NCBI GenBank assembly: GCA_027922465.2
Contig: BQMF02000334.1
Location: 434,001-498,000, forward strand
Direction: 5' to 3'
From: Turritopsis dohrnii
Taxonomy: Eukaryota > Cnidaria > Hydrozoa > Anthoathecata > Oceaniidae
Length of the DNA: 64,000 nt
Under the pieces are notes generated by a model that was not told where the DNA came from, did not search any database, and was given only the letters and a program-made list of their open reading frames with translations. The position numbers were made by a program, and so were the translations under genes. Position 1 is the first letter of the stretch; each line of letters opens with the position of its first letter. Below are positions 45,212 through 57,157 of the stretch, piece by piece.

Positions 45212-45476
45212 TCATATCATATCATAAGATTTGCAAGCGATGCAACTGTTAGTAAGGCCACTATGTAAAAAATTTATTAGAAAACAATGAAAAACGTGTG
45301 AACATTGTAAAAATTGGTTAAAAACATTCAGAGATATTACAAAAGGCACTGCTGGCTCCACAATTTCTTTGAAGACGATTTCCAAGTAGATTTTTTCATA
45401 GTTCTTCAGAAATGTTTCTACGGCCGCTTGCTGTGACGGTGACACGAACTTCGCTTGTATGAGTGCCGCACACTGC
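45212..45476 (-). CDS. Possible exon of a secreted or membrane protein
   Basis: Follows the polypyrimidine acceptor CGTTTTTTCTGCAG and is open for 88 codons: CAALIQAKFVSPSQQAAVETF, an amphipathic helical segment, then a hydrophobic run with FVISLNVFNQFLQC. Spaced Cys and helices recall saposin-like folds, but this is a weak resemblance. The last 110 bp are repeated at 63,885-64,000 in the same orientation, where the reading is preserved up to a stop, so a paralogue probably starts beyond the right edge. The SINE at 45,605 separates it from any upstream exon. Part of the conserved stretch has AATAAA and could instead be 3' UTR. Confidence 0.35.
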
Positions 45477-45604
45477 CTGCAGAAAAAACGATTGATCGTT
45501 TTGGTAACCAATCTTTTTCTGTATTGTTTTCCGTTTGACTTTTTCTTTCGGTGTTCCGTTAGGTAAGGCACATTCCACGGTTCTGGAAAGCACATCTCCA
45601 CCAC

Positions 45605-45606
45605 GA

Positions 45607-45641
<35 letters not shown>

Positions 45642-45910
45642 CGGGAGTTTTTAGTCCTTGGGCTTCCATCCGTAATGGTTGGTTCTTCCGACCGCCGACT
45701 TGCAACTATTAGTTGACTTACCGTTAGAGATACGTATACCATTGCTCTAACTTGCCTGAAGGCCAGTGTGCAGTCAGTTGATGGCTCTTAATGGGCTGAT
45801 ACGCTGTTTTAAAGCGCATCGGAGTGGTGTATTGAGATACGGCATGACTGGACTCGAATACGGGTCGCAGGTACTAACCACTAACCACTACACCATCGCT
45901 GATAATTTTT
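45605..45910 (-). mobile_element. tRNA-derived SINE with (CTTA)n tail
   Basis: On the minus strand it starts AGCGATGGTGTAGTGGTTAG (about 45,905), with an A box TGGTGTAGTGGTTAGT and, 30 nt on, a B box GTATTCGAGTCC. A body of about 250 bp follows, and it ends in eight (CTTA) units at 45,608-45,640. A TTATC at either side may be the target duplication. This is unrelated to the SINE at 23.8 kb, which has a different head and tail. It lies just upstream of the possible exon at 45,476. Confidence 0.8.
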
Positions 45911-45959
45911 CATCGAATCTAACATTCGCGGCTATTCAACAGAGCATTTTCGAAAGATA

Positions 45960-48019
45960 ATATTTGAAAGAATATTTTTCAAACAAAACATTCTATTATT
46001 ATGATCTTTTTCCCCTAGCTGTTTTATTAACGGGCGAGAAAAATGTAGAAAATTCAAACTTGTAATAACTCTGGATTATGGAGAAAGACGAGAAAGAAAG
46101 TCAACTAGTTTGAGAACCTCTCCAAGTAGGTAGAAAAGCCAAATATCCCGATGAACAAGATGAGGATTTAAAAGGGTTACTCATTGACAAGTAGAAGGCC
46201 CTTTTGCAACTTCAGATAAATAAAGAAGTAACCTAAACTATTGGTGTCCCAATCCAACATGGAAAAAAAAGAAGGACTAAAAATATTTGAGTCTTTTCAA
46301 TGAAGGAAAAAAGAAAAAAATGGTGCATGATGTTTGGGGAAATAAACGAGGATGATGAAGAATGTGATGGCTAAGTGAAAGTTGATACTCTTTCAAAGCC
46401 GGTTCTCAAAGATCTAATGGGAACTGTGACTGTCCTAGAAGAATGCAGTATGTTTTTTCACGCGCTCTTTAAAAGAACCCAATTGTGTTGTATGCATTGG
46501 AAAAAAGCAGTCTTTAGAAGGCATTTTCCACATGATTTAGGATGTATGCACTATATGACATTATAGTCACAAGAACAGGAATAGTTTGGAAACAATGCCG
46601 ATTTCGGCTGTCTGATGAAAATAAGTCAAATTCCGTGAAAAACTGGAAGTCGTGCTTTTTGTAATGCATAGAATCTTTCAATCAGGCTGGAAACTTCATA
46701 TTTTTATATATTTCCCCGTAGGACGATATATATGTTAAATCGGCATTTTCCTGTCCTTCTTCTCCTTCTCCTTTTTCTCCGTTCACTTTTAGAGTCGCGG
46801 TTCAGTATTGAACTTTTGCCTAGTCAAAGTAGATAAGAACAGAGGCTAGTCTACAGCACGCAATTTTTTTCAGTCAGTGCCGATGAGCAGTGGAAGATTT
46901 TTGCTTTTTTTCTGCTAGCTTTTAAAATGATTCAATAGATGAAACGTTAAATGATGGAAATGGATCGTTTTAGTTCATTGTTGTTTTAAAAAGCTTTGTA
47001 GAAAAACGTGTAGAAACCAGAAAAAAATTGATATATATCAATGATGCTTTGTTTTTGTTTTGATGACAATATTATGATGATTGGTAATTAATTTGCTTGG
47101 ATCAGCAAAACATTGAAGCTGTGGTTTCAGTGCAAAGGTAAAATTTCATTATCAATAGCCACGCTGACGATTTATTTTCATTTTACATCCTGATATAATG
47201 TAGCCAACAACTGAACTGAAAGCACGATGTACCAGGGCCATAATAAAGGAAATCCTTTTCACGTGGAGAACAACCAGTTCAACCAGTTTGTTAATTCAAA
47301 AAGTACATACAAAAAAAAAGCAAGTAAAAACGTGATGTCGTATATGCAATAAGAAGTTCAGAAAACCAATTACGTATAACGTTTTAAAACACAGGATTGA
47401 GACACATGATAACTTGACAGAGTCTGGCCGAGTGTGCTTCCCTGGATAGTCATTTAATCCAACAACAGAAACATAGTTTACTATGGATGAATTCCATGGT
47501 CACGTATACTCTTTTGATACTGTATATCATATATTTGTTCTTTTGCAAAATTTAATATACTGCATCAATTTTCCTGTATGAACAACGAACGTAAATCAAA
47601 ACACAATACAAATGACAGTCTGTAGATTAAATCTAGCCGGAACACGAACTTCTACTTTCAGCTATGTAGTGATTTGGTTTTGGATATGTATTTTCACTAC
47701 CAAAGTTTGTTTTTTTCCATTTGGGATTTATATATGAAGGTCATTTTTATCACAAAATAAACAATGAGTGTGAACATATTTTTTTGAACAGACATGTTTA
47801 TTCTGAATACTTGAATTTAGTTTTATAAATTGTCACTTGAAGCCCATCTGTTTTTTGAAAATAACTATTCTGTCCTAATTTGAAATGTTACACGTAATAT
47901 TTGTTAGTAGAGATTTTGATTGCTTTTGATAATTATTTGCTTATATCTGTTTACCCGAAAGTATACTGTTGTATCAAAATTAGGTTTAATTTTCTTTTCT
48001 TCTTTTGTACAGAAAACCT
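45960..48019. other. No firm gene; possible HTH transposase remnant
   Basis: Around 46,075-46,250 the plus strand reads ESQLV, then GRKAKYPDEQDEDLKGLLIDK and LLQLQINKEV across two stops. This resembles the second DNA-binding helix-turn-helix of CENP-B/pogo-type transposases (GRKxKYPxLExxLxxWI), but it is short. Otherwise there are only short frames up to the hAT-like element at 48,020. Confidence 0.3.
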
Positions 48020-51000
48020 CAGGGGCGGACGCAGAAATATTTTGTAGGTACAGCTCAACTTTTCTCGGATTCCAATAAGTATTCCGATTCCCGATTTTTA
48101 TTCGGGACAACCCGATTTCCGGAAAAATGCCGTCCGAAAATGTGAGATCATTTTAACAGACGAGTTCCGTCGCAGTTAGTCACGGTGAACACCCCAGACA
48201 CCAAAATTACCTTTCACTAAGCATTGCAACCGCAGACCCATAAGGATAGAAGCCAAAATTTAAAACTTTATTCGATATTAGCACAACAAAAGTAAATACA
48301 ACATAATATAAAATCAACGTCTTTTATGTACACAGTCATAAAACTAGTATTCTATATCCAATAAAACACTATCCTTCTGCTCTACGAAAAATCTCCTAGC
48401 ATGCTCACTTTCAAGAAAGTTCCAGTTCCAGACTTCATTAAATTAATTTGCTGTTTGTTGCTGCAGCAGTAGGTGCTGATACTGTTAATGTTTCTAAAAA
48501 GACAGACAATGAACAATTCAAAATTAAGATATGTTACATTATAGTAAACTAGTATGATATATAGTAACCATTAACCATTCAATTAATTGAATTTTCAATC
48601 TCTAAATAAAATGCAGATCATGAAATCTTACTTAAATTCCATGGTTAAATTAACAGGGTACACCATGTGAAGGTAAGATATTGGATTTTGGAATCCCAAA
48701 AGGAGAAATAATGCAACTGCAAGTAAATGCAAATCAATCATATCATTTTTGGATATAAAACAAAATCATATGACAAAGTCTAATCAATATTCAAACTAGC
48801 AATCAGAAATATTTCCATCTATTGTTGTACATTATACAGTCCATACATACTAAAGCAAAACTGTAAACACAAGAAAATATTTCCTATCTCAAGCTATAAT
48901 GGAGATGACTATAAACAGGACAGCTGAAGCCATGCGACATGTTCAGTGTTTATCAAAACTTATTAACTTTCCTACCAAAAAGCACACAATACAAACAGTT
49001 TATAACATTTATGCAGTTTCTCTTTTTCTTATCACTTGATCTTTTGGGTATTTGTTGCCAATTTCCATTTCTTTTTATCTTAACTGTTTTATGTCTTTTT
49101 ATTGTATTATTGAGCTGTATAAGTAAGATTTCAATCTGAATATTTTTTAACCTGAAGATGCAGCGTAAGCTATAAAAACAGAATATAAGCACTATCTGTA
49201 CTTTGAGAATAACACGACAAAGAATACGCATCTAGCCTTTTCAACAGAAATGACCGTCCATATGTTTTAGGAAAAACACAGGATTTCTATAAAGAAGCAG
49301 ACTTTTACAAAGAAAACCAAGAACCAATGGAACATAGCAAGTAAGGGGAAAACAAAAACAAAACATGGATTGTGAGATTGGAGGCTACATTAACCGATCA
49401 AGCGTTGATTTAATTTTGCACTGATTTAAATAATGAATATTGTGAATGGATAGGGGAAGACTAATGATTGATGAAAGTCCCAACAAACATAAGAAATAAC
49501 ACAAAATTGTTTTCCTTAGAATTTCAGTTTGCTTCCACGTTAACTAAAATAAACCTATCAGTTACATCTGAAACATCAGAGGATACACAGAAATGCAACA
49601 AGGAAATGATTCCTTTAAATATTTATCCTTAATCTTTAACAAATGCTTTTAACAACAGAGAGGGTGATCACTTTAAAATTTAAAGTTGAGCTGTGAAGTA
49701 TTAATGATGTAAGACCCCCTAACAAACTCACTGACGAATTATTTCCAAATAAAGCTAGCAAAACATATAGCTATACAAACAGTCATCACACCAAAATATC
49801 TCAAGATAAATGTAACAATTTTTAAAAATCAAAGTTACCGTAATGTAGTAGGAAACTCTGTAGCTTTTTTTACCACGACCAGTGTACCATGTTTAAAATA
49901 CATAACAAGTTTTTAAAGTAATCAAGACAACATCAATAACTTGGAGTAAAATTCTAAAGTTCAGAGTTTAGCAAGGCAAAAGATAATAAAAAAAAATCAT
50001 GAAATTATATTCTTTTTCCACAAATTTACAAATATATCTATAGTAGAGATATTGTGTGAACAAATTATATTGAATCTAAACTCGCATTAATCTTTGTTTA
50101 TTTGTTCTGCATTTTAAATTAAACAAATTAATAATTAAAACAAAACAAACAAAACTGAAGATTTATAAAATACAAAGTTTTAATAAAAGGCGAAAACAAA
50201 AACTTACTTTGCATCCATCACGATGTTTTCTTTCATCTTCTGCGAGGTATTTCTCAGCTCTAAAGTCCCTTCTCGTTTGGAGAAATAAAAACGTCTTGGA
50301 GAACAATGATTCTCTGACGTGATAAAAATCAAGAAAGAGGTTCCACGAACGTGTATGTTATAATATCAAATGATATACTTGGTATATCAAAAGGTGCGAA
50401 GTAAGTGATGTACTAAGTATATCAAGTGATATACCAAGTATATCATTTGATATTCTTTCTTAGTATATCAAAAGTATGTGACAATCGGCTTCCATACCTT
50501 TGAGCTGTATTTGAGCTGTATTTGACCACTCTACCGACGACCGAAAGACCTAAAGGCTTACACTTTGGGCTAAAACCTATTATCGTTCTACGTACTTTAG
50601 GCACAAGAGCTGTACTGTTCAAACAGACGGAAGAACGAAAGAATTACTGCTAAGCTACGATTAGGGCTATGGGTGTCGAACTACCGTAGAATCGGGACTT
50701 GAGCTGTATCGATACAGCTCAAAACTGTTAGTTATAACTCGTATCATCATAGATCAAAAGGGGCCGAGTTTTGAGCTGTAAGGCAGAACAATCAAGCTGT
50801 GGGGTTTGCAGTTATGGCTTACCTAAAATTTGTGAGTCAAATGGGGCGCCAACAAATAATGCGCTAATCCATAAATAAATGTATTAGACTGATTTTTGAG
50901 TGACGGCATCGCGTCGCGTGATATTATGATGACGACGTGACAAATCGACGAAGAAGAGAATAAAGGAAAACGGCCATAAATCATTAGAAATCATTCTCTT

Positions 51001-51055
51001 GACGAAATTTTACTGCAGCTTGAGCTGTATGAGCTGTACCCTGCGTCCGCCCCTG
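48020..51055. mobile_element. hAT-like non-autonomous element
   Basis: Perfect 15-bp terminal inverted repeats CAGGGGCGGACGCAG (48,020-48,034 and complement at 51,041-51,055). Next to each end lies TACAGCTC; this motif or its complement recurs at 48,051, 50,504, 50,515, 50,604, 50,702, 50,715, 50,773, 51,019 and 51,030, as expected for subterminal transposase-binding sites. The flanking 8 bp (GAAAACCT and ACAATGTA) do not match, so either the duplication is lost or the ends come from two elements. No transposase domain is visible. Minus-strand segments at 50,210-50,300 (ending in MKENIVMDAK and GTAAGT) and 48,430-48,495 (after an AG acceptor) could be remnants of an internal gene. Confidence 0.7.
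50358..50452. repeat. Long imperfect hairpin of TATATCAAATGATATAC words
   Basis: AATATCAAATGATATACTTG (50,358) and the complementary CAAGTATATCATTTGATATT (50,433) form arms of about 27 bp, with each arm itself partly palindromic (TATCAAATGATA), and a further copy ACTAAGTATATCAAGTGATA in the loop. Confidence 0.85.
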
Positions 51056-54000
51056 ACAATGTATATGTAAAATACAATGAAATAATACTAAACAGTACGA
51101 TATACAAGAAGACATACTACATTTCAAGAATATAACCACATTTTTTTAGGCACCATGTGTTTATTTGTTCATTAAAGGAAGTGACGGTTAATAGCATTTT
51201 TCTTATTTTTTACATAAGAATATATTTTCTGTAATGTGCAGGCAATTTGTCTCAACACAAAAGTATATATTCACCCATAACTGAAAAATAAAACATCCAA
51301 AATCAGCATTTTTGTCTCTTTAATAACACTTTTTCAGCAATAATATGAGGTCCATTCTCTCTCTTATACGTCATCTTGTATTTTCATGCATTGCCAGTTA
51401 TCATATCTGACTTGACAACAATTAACTTTCTTTTATTGAACATATCGTTCTAAGCTGGGATTATCAACACAGCCACTCTGACTATTTGCTTGCAAAAGAT
51501 TGTTTATTGGACAAACAGTCTTCAATTCCATCCAAGTAAAATAACAATGACTCCAGCTTGATGATTGAAGGAATGCATTGAAATGCAGATATATAAACCT
51601 CAATAAAAGGGGTAGCTACATATCTAGCCTACCATTCTGCACTTAAATTATTAGAGGATTCAAATCAAAGAATAATTGCAATATCAAGTCAGGAATTTTT
51701 ATCATTGATTTATATAAGTAGGAACATTAATCACCAGTAATTCTGATACTTTTAAAACTCTGCTATATCTGTTTTTGTCCCTGACACAGTCATTGTCTCC
51801 TCTTGCCACTCATTTAAGTATCTTAGAAAGACATTTGTTTGTATTTTTTTTAAATATTTCATGCACAATCTAAAAACATGACTGCATATTTCATATAGAT
51901 AAAAGCTTACCACTTCATGTCTACATACATCTTAACACATCTACATCTGAAAATGCAAAGTCATATGAAAACAGAAAACATAGTAAGGAAAACTGAAGCA
52001 TCCAGTGACGCAACACACTCAGCCATAACCTAATCACAGTGAAACGAAGCGATTTCTTGCACATAGTAGATATTCATACCGAGTTTTCGTTTGTTTTGAA
52101 ATAGAAAATTTCTGCCATTTCATTACAGGTGTCCTTGCAGTTCAGAATAATATCACATGACATACATGAATTTAGTGAAAGTCACGTGATTAAAGTGACG
52201 GGAAAAGATATAGACGAAAAGAAAATGGCGTAGATATATGCCCCAGAAAAATGAAAGTCGTGGGAGATCGTGGTCTTCCCTGATTCTATTTTCACAAGAT
52301 ATGATAATTTTAATGCTTTATCTTGCCTTGACAATTAGCAGGATATCAGGGAATTCCTCCTTCCATCGATATAACACCAACAGATTTCGCTCTGTGCGAG
52401 GCTATAAATGGCTGTTTATCATCCTTATAAGGCAGAAAACAATATAAGTCTTGTTTAAATGTCTAAAAGGTTCTTTGACAAAAGTCTATCTGAACTGAGA
52501 TTGTACAGAAAACGTATAGATGAAGTAAAAAGTGGCTTTTTGTGACTTATCATTTTGATCGCTTCATGCCGCTTGGCCGCCATTTTTGACAACACACACA
52601 GGACCGTCTTTGATTTCTTAAAACAAAAGAAATTCAATGAACATTTTTGTTTGTCGAATCTCTCTCTGCATCCAGCTACGCTTTAACATATCCCATATTT
52701 AATTCACCTATGTCATAGGAAATCCAGCCTTTCTAACAAAAACCTTTAATTTTTGATTGTGCAGTAAAATCAACGGTAGTCCTTTCGTGCTGACGTGTTG
52801 AAAACCCGCAGATCCATACATCTACTTATGTTTGTAAGTATGTTTATTTTCGAAGAATTTCGGGAGCTCTTGTTATGTATTTCTTGTTCATTCAACTTCC
52901 CAGTGTTTCTTTATGCTTGTAAAAAATACCTTGCACAATGCTTCATAATTCATATATTTTTATCTCATGGGATGACTACCTCTTGTTTTTTCACATCCAA
53001 TTTCGAACCTCACTCTAAAGCATTTAGTCATTTGTTTAACATTACTATCAGTGAAAACATAAGTAAAGTTTGCACTGCGGGATGGACATTTTGTTTCTGT
53101 CTTTCCATTTTGTCAGGCAGCAAAGGCACATTGTGCGTGTTTACATTTCATAGCTGAATAGGTTGTAAATTCAATGTAAAACACAAAGGATGTTTGCACA
53201 GTTCTGTGGGTTTTCAGCAGATAGTGTGGGGTTCATGTTATCAGGCAATGACAAAGGGAAGGAGTGTTTTGATGTGTTCAGAAGATTTCAGATTTTGACC
53301 AAACATTTTTTTTTTTATCTTCCCCTTTTGTGGATTTTTTCTGCGGTCTGCCTTTCGCTTATGTTTTCACAGAATTGCAGATAACATATTTGGGAGTTTC
53401 CAGACCACTCAGTAAAGGTGTGATTCTCTCTGTGTGTTCACGAAAGTTTCTATATTCCTCCAATTTGAATGGCAATTCAAGTCAAGCATCCATGTTTTTG
53501 GGGTAGATCCCTGCTCTATCCTGACACCAGTCAACTCAGAATGCTATCTTTTATTCTGTAAAGTAAAAGTATAATTTTAAAAAGGATTTTTTTCAGGCTA
53601 TTTCCACACGATCTACTAAATTTCTCAAATGTACTTCAAGAGGGTGGCCATATTGAGGTGGTTGACGATATTTCCGATAACATCCTTAAAAAAACTGACA
53701 CCAACGTGGAATTTTCAGGAAAACTAGATAAAAGATAGATGTTTCGAATTAAATTGTGTTTCTTGACTTAAAAAATATTTTGATGCTTCATTTTTGTCGT
53801 TTTGATGATGCTATGCCTGAGCGCACGTCTCTGTAGTAAATCAGAGAATAGCTATCGATTCAATCGAAAATCGAATATGATAGCTGTGTCTGTCTATTCT
53901 GTGGTCTTATTTAATTCAAACAAAAACATCTGCTTTCGCATTTTATTAACGAAAATGATAAATTTCCTAATTTAAGAAGGTATATGAAACTACTCAAAAT

Positions 54001-54415
54001 CTTTCATCAGAAGTTTCCATGTTGATTTTTCATAATCTCGCTGACGCATGCGCATAATAACATTCCGCCTGCACGCAAAACTGAACGAACGTGTTAGAGA
54101 CTTAGATGTCATGTTGTTGTTACTACGCATGCGTATTCGCGATGTTTAGTTTTTCAGGCCGTTAACATGAAGTTTTTGAACGAAAGTCCGTGTTCACACA
54201 TTCTTTATTTTCCTGGCGAACTGGGATTACACGCGCACACCACGTAACCCTTTTATACTGACTTTTAATCAGAAAATATACCAGTGCTGATCAAGATGTT
54301 ATGAATCAAAAAAGAAAATACCATTTTTCAGTGGAATTCCCTTTAAAATAAGTTTACAGATTAAGTAAAATACAACATTTAGCAAACATCCAGCATTAAG
54401 AGCTAGCGATAAAAC
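51056..54415. other. Long stretch without a supported gene
   Basis: Several plus-strand frames exist (52,238-52,447; 52,795-53,157, 120 codons with many Phe, Cys and Ser; 53,190-53,384), but none shows a domain, signal peptide or exon pattern I can defend; the 120-codon frame might be a hydrophobic protein. Two ACGCATGCG palindromes occur at 54,042-54,052 and 54,121-54,133, near the end of this stretch. No repeat shared with other parts of the window was noticed. Confidence 0.35.
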
Positions 54416-55967
54416 TTAAGTTGTGCGTGTGAAGTTGTTCCTGGAAATCCTGAAAAACCTGGAAAACCTGAAAATCCTGGGTTTCCTGTGAATGCTGGGA
54501 ATTCTGGAAAGTGTGGGAATTCTGTGAAGTGTGGGAATCTTGGAAAACCTGGGAATTCTGGAAATCCTGGGAATTCTGGAAATTCTGGGAATTCTGGGAA
54601 TTCTGGGAATTCTGAGAATCCTGAGGAATCCTAAAGGCATCGGGTCATTTTCCAATTCGTAGGCGTCATGGGCATCTGCAACTTCCGATTCATCGTGATC
54701 GTCCTCTTGAATGAGCAAGAGACGGTCTGACTCATCAGATAAAATCTCATCATCGTCATCGTTGTATTCAGCTGAAAATCAGAATGAAAATAATTATAAT
54801 ATTAACATGTAATTTATTATTGTAGTCCCTTTCTTCCCAACTTAGAATTAGATCTTTTTCACGTGAAAGCATAACATAATTGCACATTATCCTTATGTAT
54901 TTCAATTATAAGTTGTAGAGTGTGTTCCATAATGTTGGAAATATGAAACTTCTCCATAGCAAAGAAAAGTTTTGATGTGATATAAACAGTGTATGATTGA
55001 ATAAGTTATTTATTATGTAAAAACTATTTATCATAAGAAATGTGTTATAATTTAGTCTGGTTTAGCGGGGCATAAAGATTGAAGGCATTGCAATGGTGGT
55101 TTGCTTGAAAAGTAATAACAAGCATAAAATAAGGCTAAATCTTAATATTTTTGGTCATTGGGATGTGGATAGACTGAGCATGTTTATAAGCATGGATTCA
55201 GGCTCGATTCTCAAAATCTTTAAGTATGACTGAGGCTGAGCCAAATTTACCTGATGCCTATAAAAAAAGATGTATGTTTTTGTGAATATACTGTAAATAC
55301 TGTAAATATACTTGCTGAAAGAGTTTGAAAATGGCTTTCCATTTATTATTTTGAAATTTTGTATTTCATTTAAAAAAACAACTTCAAAATTTCTATTTCC
55401 AACATTATGAAACACACTGTACTAACAATCAAAAAATCACTATGCTAACTTTCTAATCATTGATCACTTTGTAATCACAGCTTTAATTAGTAATAAATTT
55501 TGCCAAACTCTGTAATAAACATTTTGATGTATTAGTTAGCCCTAAATAAACATATTGACTCAATAAACATATTGATGAGATATGCTACACATACTACACA
55601 TACTGCCTGATGTCCAAAACACGTGGTTGTATTGTTTTACGATCTTTGAACTATTTGTATAGCTTTTTCTTAGCAAATTACAACTACTGCTTGTGGTCAA
55701 GTGACGTGTTTTCGATCGGCAGCACGCAAGAGTTTTTTGCATAACTCTTCCAGCCCCCTTCATTTCAATATTGCTAAACAATATTCGAATTTTAAATGTT
55801 ATTATTAATTTAGGTACGTAAATGTGAGAGTTATACTCGAGGATTGTACGGCTATGTTTTAGCAATAAGTATAGATTAATTCATTAGAGTTACATTAATT
55901 TTCTGCACTTACCACAAATTAGCACTGCTGCACAAGTGAATAGTAGCAGATAAACTAAAGTCGTCAT
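54416..55967 (-). CDS. Secreted precursor with acidic pro-region and cationic Arg-Ile-Pro repeats
   Basis: Minus-strand gene with coding exons 55,967-55,913 and 54,771-54,416 joined in phase 1 (GTAAGT donor, TTTTCAG acceptor), preceded by a 5'-UTR exon ending at 56,321. The product has 136 residues. Residues 1-18 (MTTLVYLLLFTCAAVLIC) are a signal peptide. Residues 20-61 carry 20 Asp/Glu and one Arg. Residues 67-136 carry about 18 Arg and 2 Lys and no acid, built on triplets Arg-Ile-Pro and Arg-Ile-Ser (RIPRIPRIPRISRIPRIS), degenerating into RIPTL, RKPRI and RFSRFF. Acidic and basic charges nearly cancel. This is the layout of antimicrobial-peptide precursors such as arminins of Hydra, where a cationic end is freed by cleavage, but the sequence is unlike arminin. 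It could also be a structural or nematocyst-type repeat protein. No Cys beyond the signal peptide. Confidence 0.8.
54452..54625 (-). repeat. 9-bp coding minisatellite (AGAATTCCC)
   Basis: The part of exon 2 that encodes the Arg-Ile-Pro/Ser triplets is a tandem array of 9-bp units AGAATTCCC and variants (AGAATTTCC, AGGATTTCC, ACACTTCAC). Units remain in frame, so the protein repeat was built by unit duplication and then diverged. Confidence 0.9.
54775..55912 (-). other. Intron of the Arg-Ile-Pro precursor gene
   Basis: About 1.14 kb. It holds short frames only (55,155-55,415; 55,560-55,865) with no coding signature. 55,310-55,420 resembles 16,970-17,100, an old dispersed repeat. Confidence 0.6.
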
Positions 55968-56320
55968 TTCTAAAACAACTACAAAAAACGATTAAAAATG
56001 GATGTAGACACAGAACAGACTATAGAATTTCAATAAAATCCATCTCTTAACCAATTCCACAACAGAATTGTTTAAATTGTCTTTTTTAATACATGGAACC
56101 TTGTATAACATTAAATGATAAAATTGTAAACCCTATATATAATGAAATGCAACAGACAAAAAATGCCTACAATTTCTGTAAATGTTTAAGGAATTTATGG
56201 CACAAAAAGCGATAACGGTCACAGATTTGAAAGTAGATAATTTCAAGGAACTGTAAGTTATAATGAAATTGTTACTCGCATAGAGGATAAGCAAACAACC
56301 GTTTTAACTACTACACTTAC

Positions 56321-56390
56321 CGTGATGCTCTAAATCTCCACTGCTCAAAATAACTCTGAATGTAGAGAAACATCACCTCATATACTGATT
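56321..56390 (-). promoter_or_regulatory. Promoter and 5'-UTR exon of the Arg-Ile-Pro precursor gene
   Basis: A GTAAGTG donor follows 56,321 on the minus strand, and a matching acceptor (TTGTTTTAG) lies two bases before the ATG codon at 55,967. About 60 bp above the donor lies a TATA-like AGTATATGAG (56,378-56,387), so transcription probably starts near 56,350. Confidence 0.5.
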
Positions 56391-56534
56391 TTATTTGTCC
56401 TAAAAAGAAATTGGTTGTGATAATGGAATTTTAAAGACGATTATAGAGTTAGGAACATTAAAGGGATTAAGGACACACTGTTTTCTATAGGATTAACATT
56501 GTGTAATACATATAGAAAGCTGAGTTTAAGATTA

Positions 56535-57090
56535 TCATTATTGTTGTTATTATTATTATTATTAAAGAATATTTATTCAGGACGAAAAAATATATATAGA
56601 AATAATAAATCCTTCCTTGTCCTGATAAATAAATTAAAATAAATAGGTTAACATATTAAATATAATTAAAGAAAAGGCAAAAATAATAGAAAAACTTAAG
56701 AGAGCCTAAAAGCTTGGCTGAAAAGCAACTTCTGTGTAGCACTTTTGAAGTTTCATCAGATCTTTTTTGGAACTTAATTTCAAGAGTTTTTATACTCTGT
56801 TAAGTTTTAATCAATTAATCAATTAATCAATAAATCAATTAATGTTAAAAAGGTCATTCCAGTTGGGAGAGGTTTGAAATTAAAGGTCTAAAATTTGTTT
56901 TGTTTAAGCAGATATTATTTTTAGCAGATATTATTGAGACCTTGCTCAAAAACCTAATCAGTTGACGTTCAAATAGTTTTGTTTCCTGTTTTTTTCAAAA
57001 GCACAGTCCTTTGAAATTACTAACATTTTGATTTGTCAGTCGAAATTGCGCATTATACAACTCCTCGTATAATGCAGTCAACGGGGATTA
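56535..57090 (-). repeat. LINE-like remnant with (AAT)n tail
   Basis: On the minus strand the segment ends in an (AAT)n-type run at 56,536-56,563, next to TGAATAAATATTC. This resembles the 3' end arrangement at 26,535-26,700. TAATCAATTAATCAAT repeats at 56,808-56,845. No reverse transcriptase motif is readable, so the assignment rests on the tail alone. Confidence 0.3.
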
Positions 57091-57157
57091 TTTATGATCA
57101 CTCAAATAAAGTGGTGCAGTCCGGTATTATGACACATCTTGTCAGTCTTAGGTACCG

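Noticed and set aside
52795..53157. 120-codon plus-strand frame rich in Phe, Cys and Ser
   Set aside because: No signal peptide, domain, splice context or paralogue; composition fits chance in AT-rich DNA, although it cannot be excluded.
54655..54771. Acidic frame as an independent Asp-rich protein
   Set aside because: It is the pro-region of the secreted precursor, joined to the signal-peptide exon at 55.9 kb.
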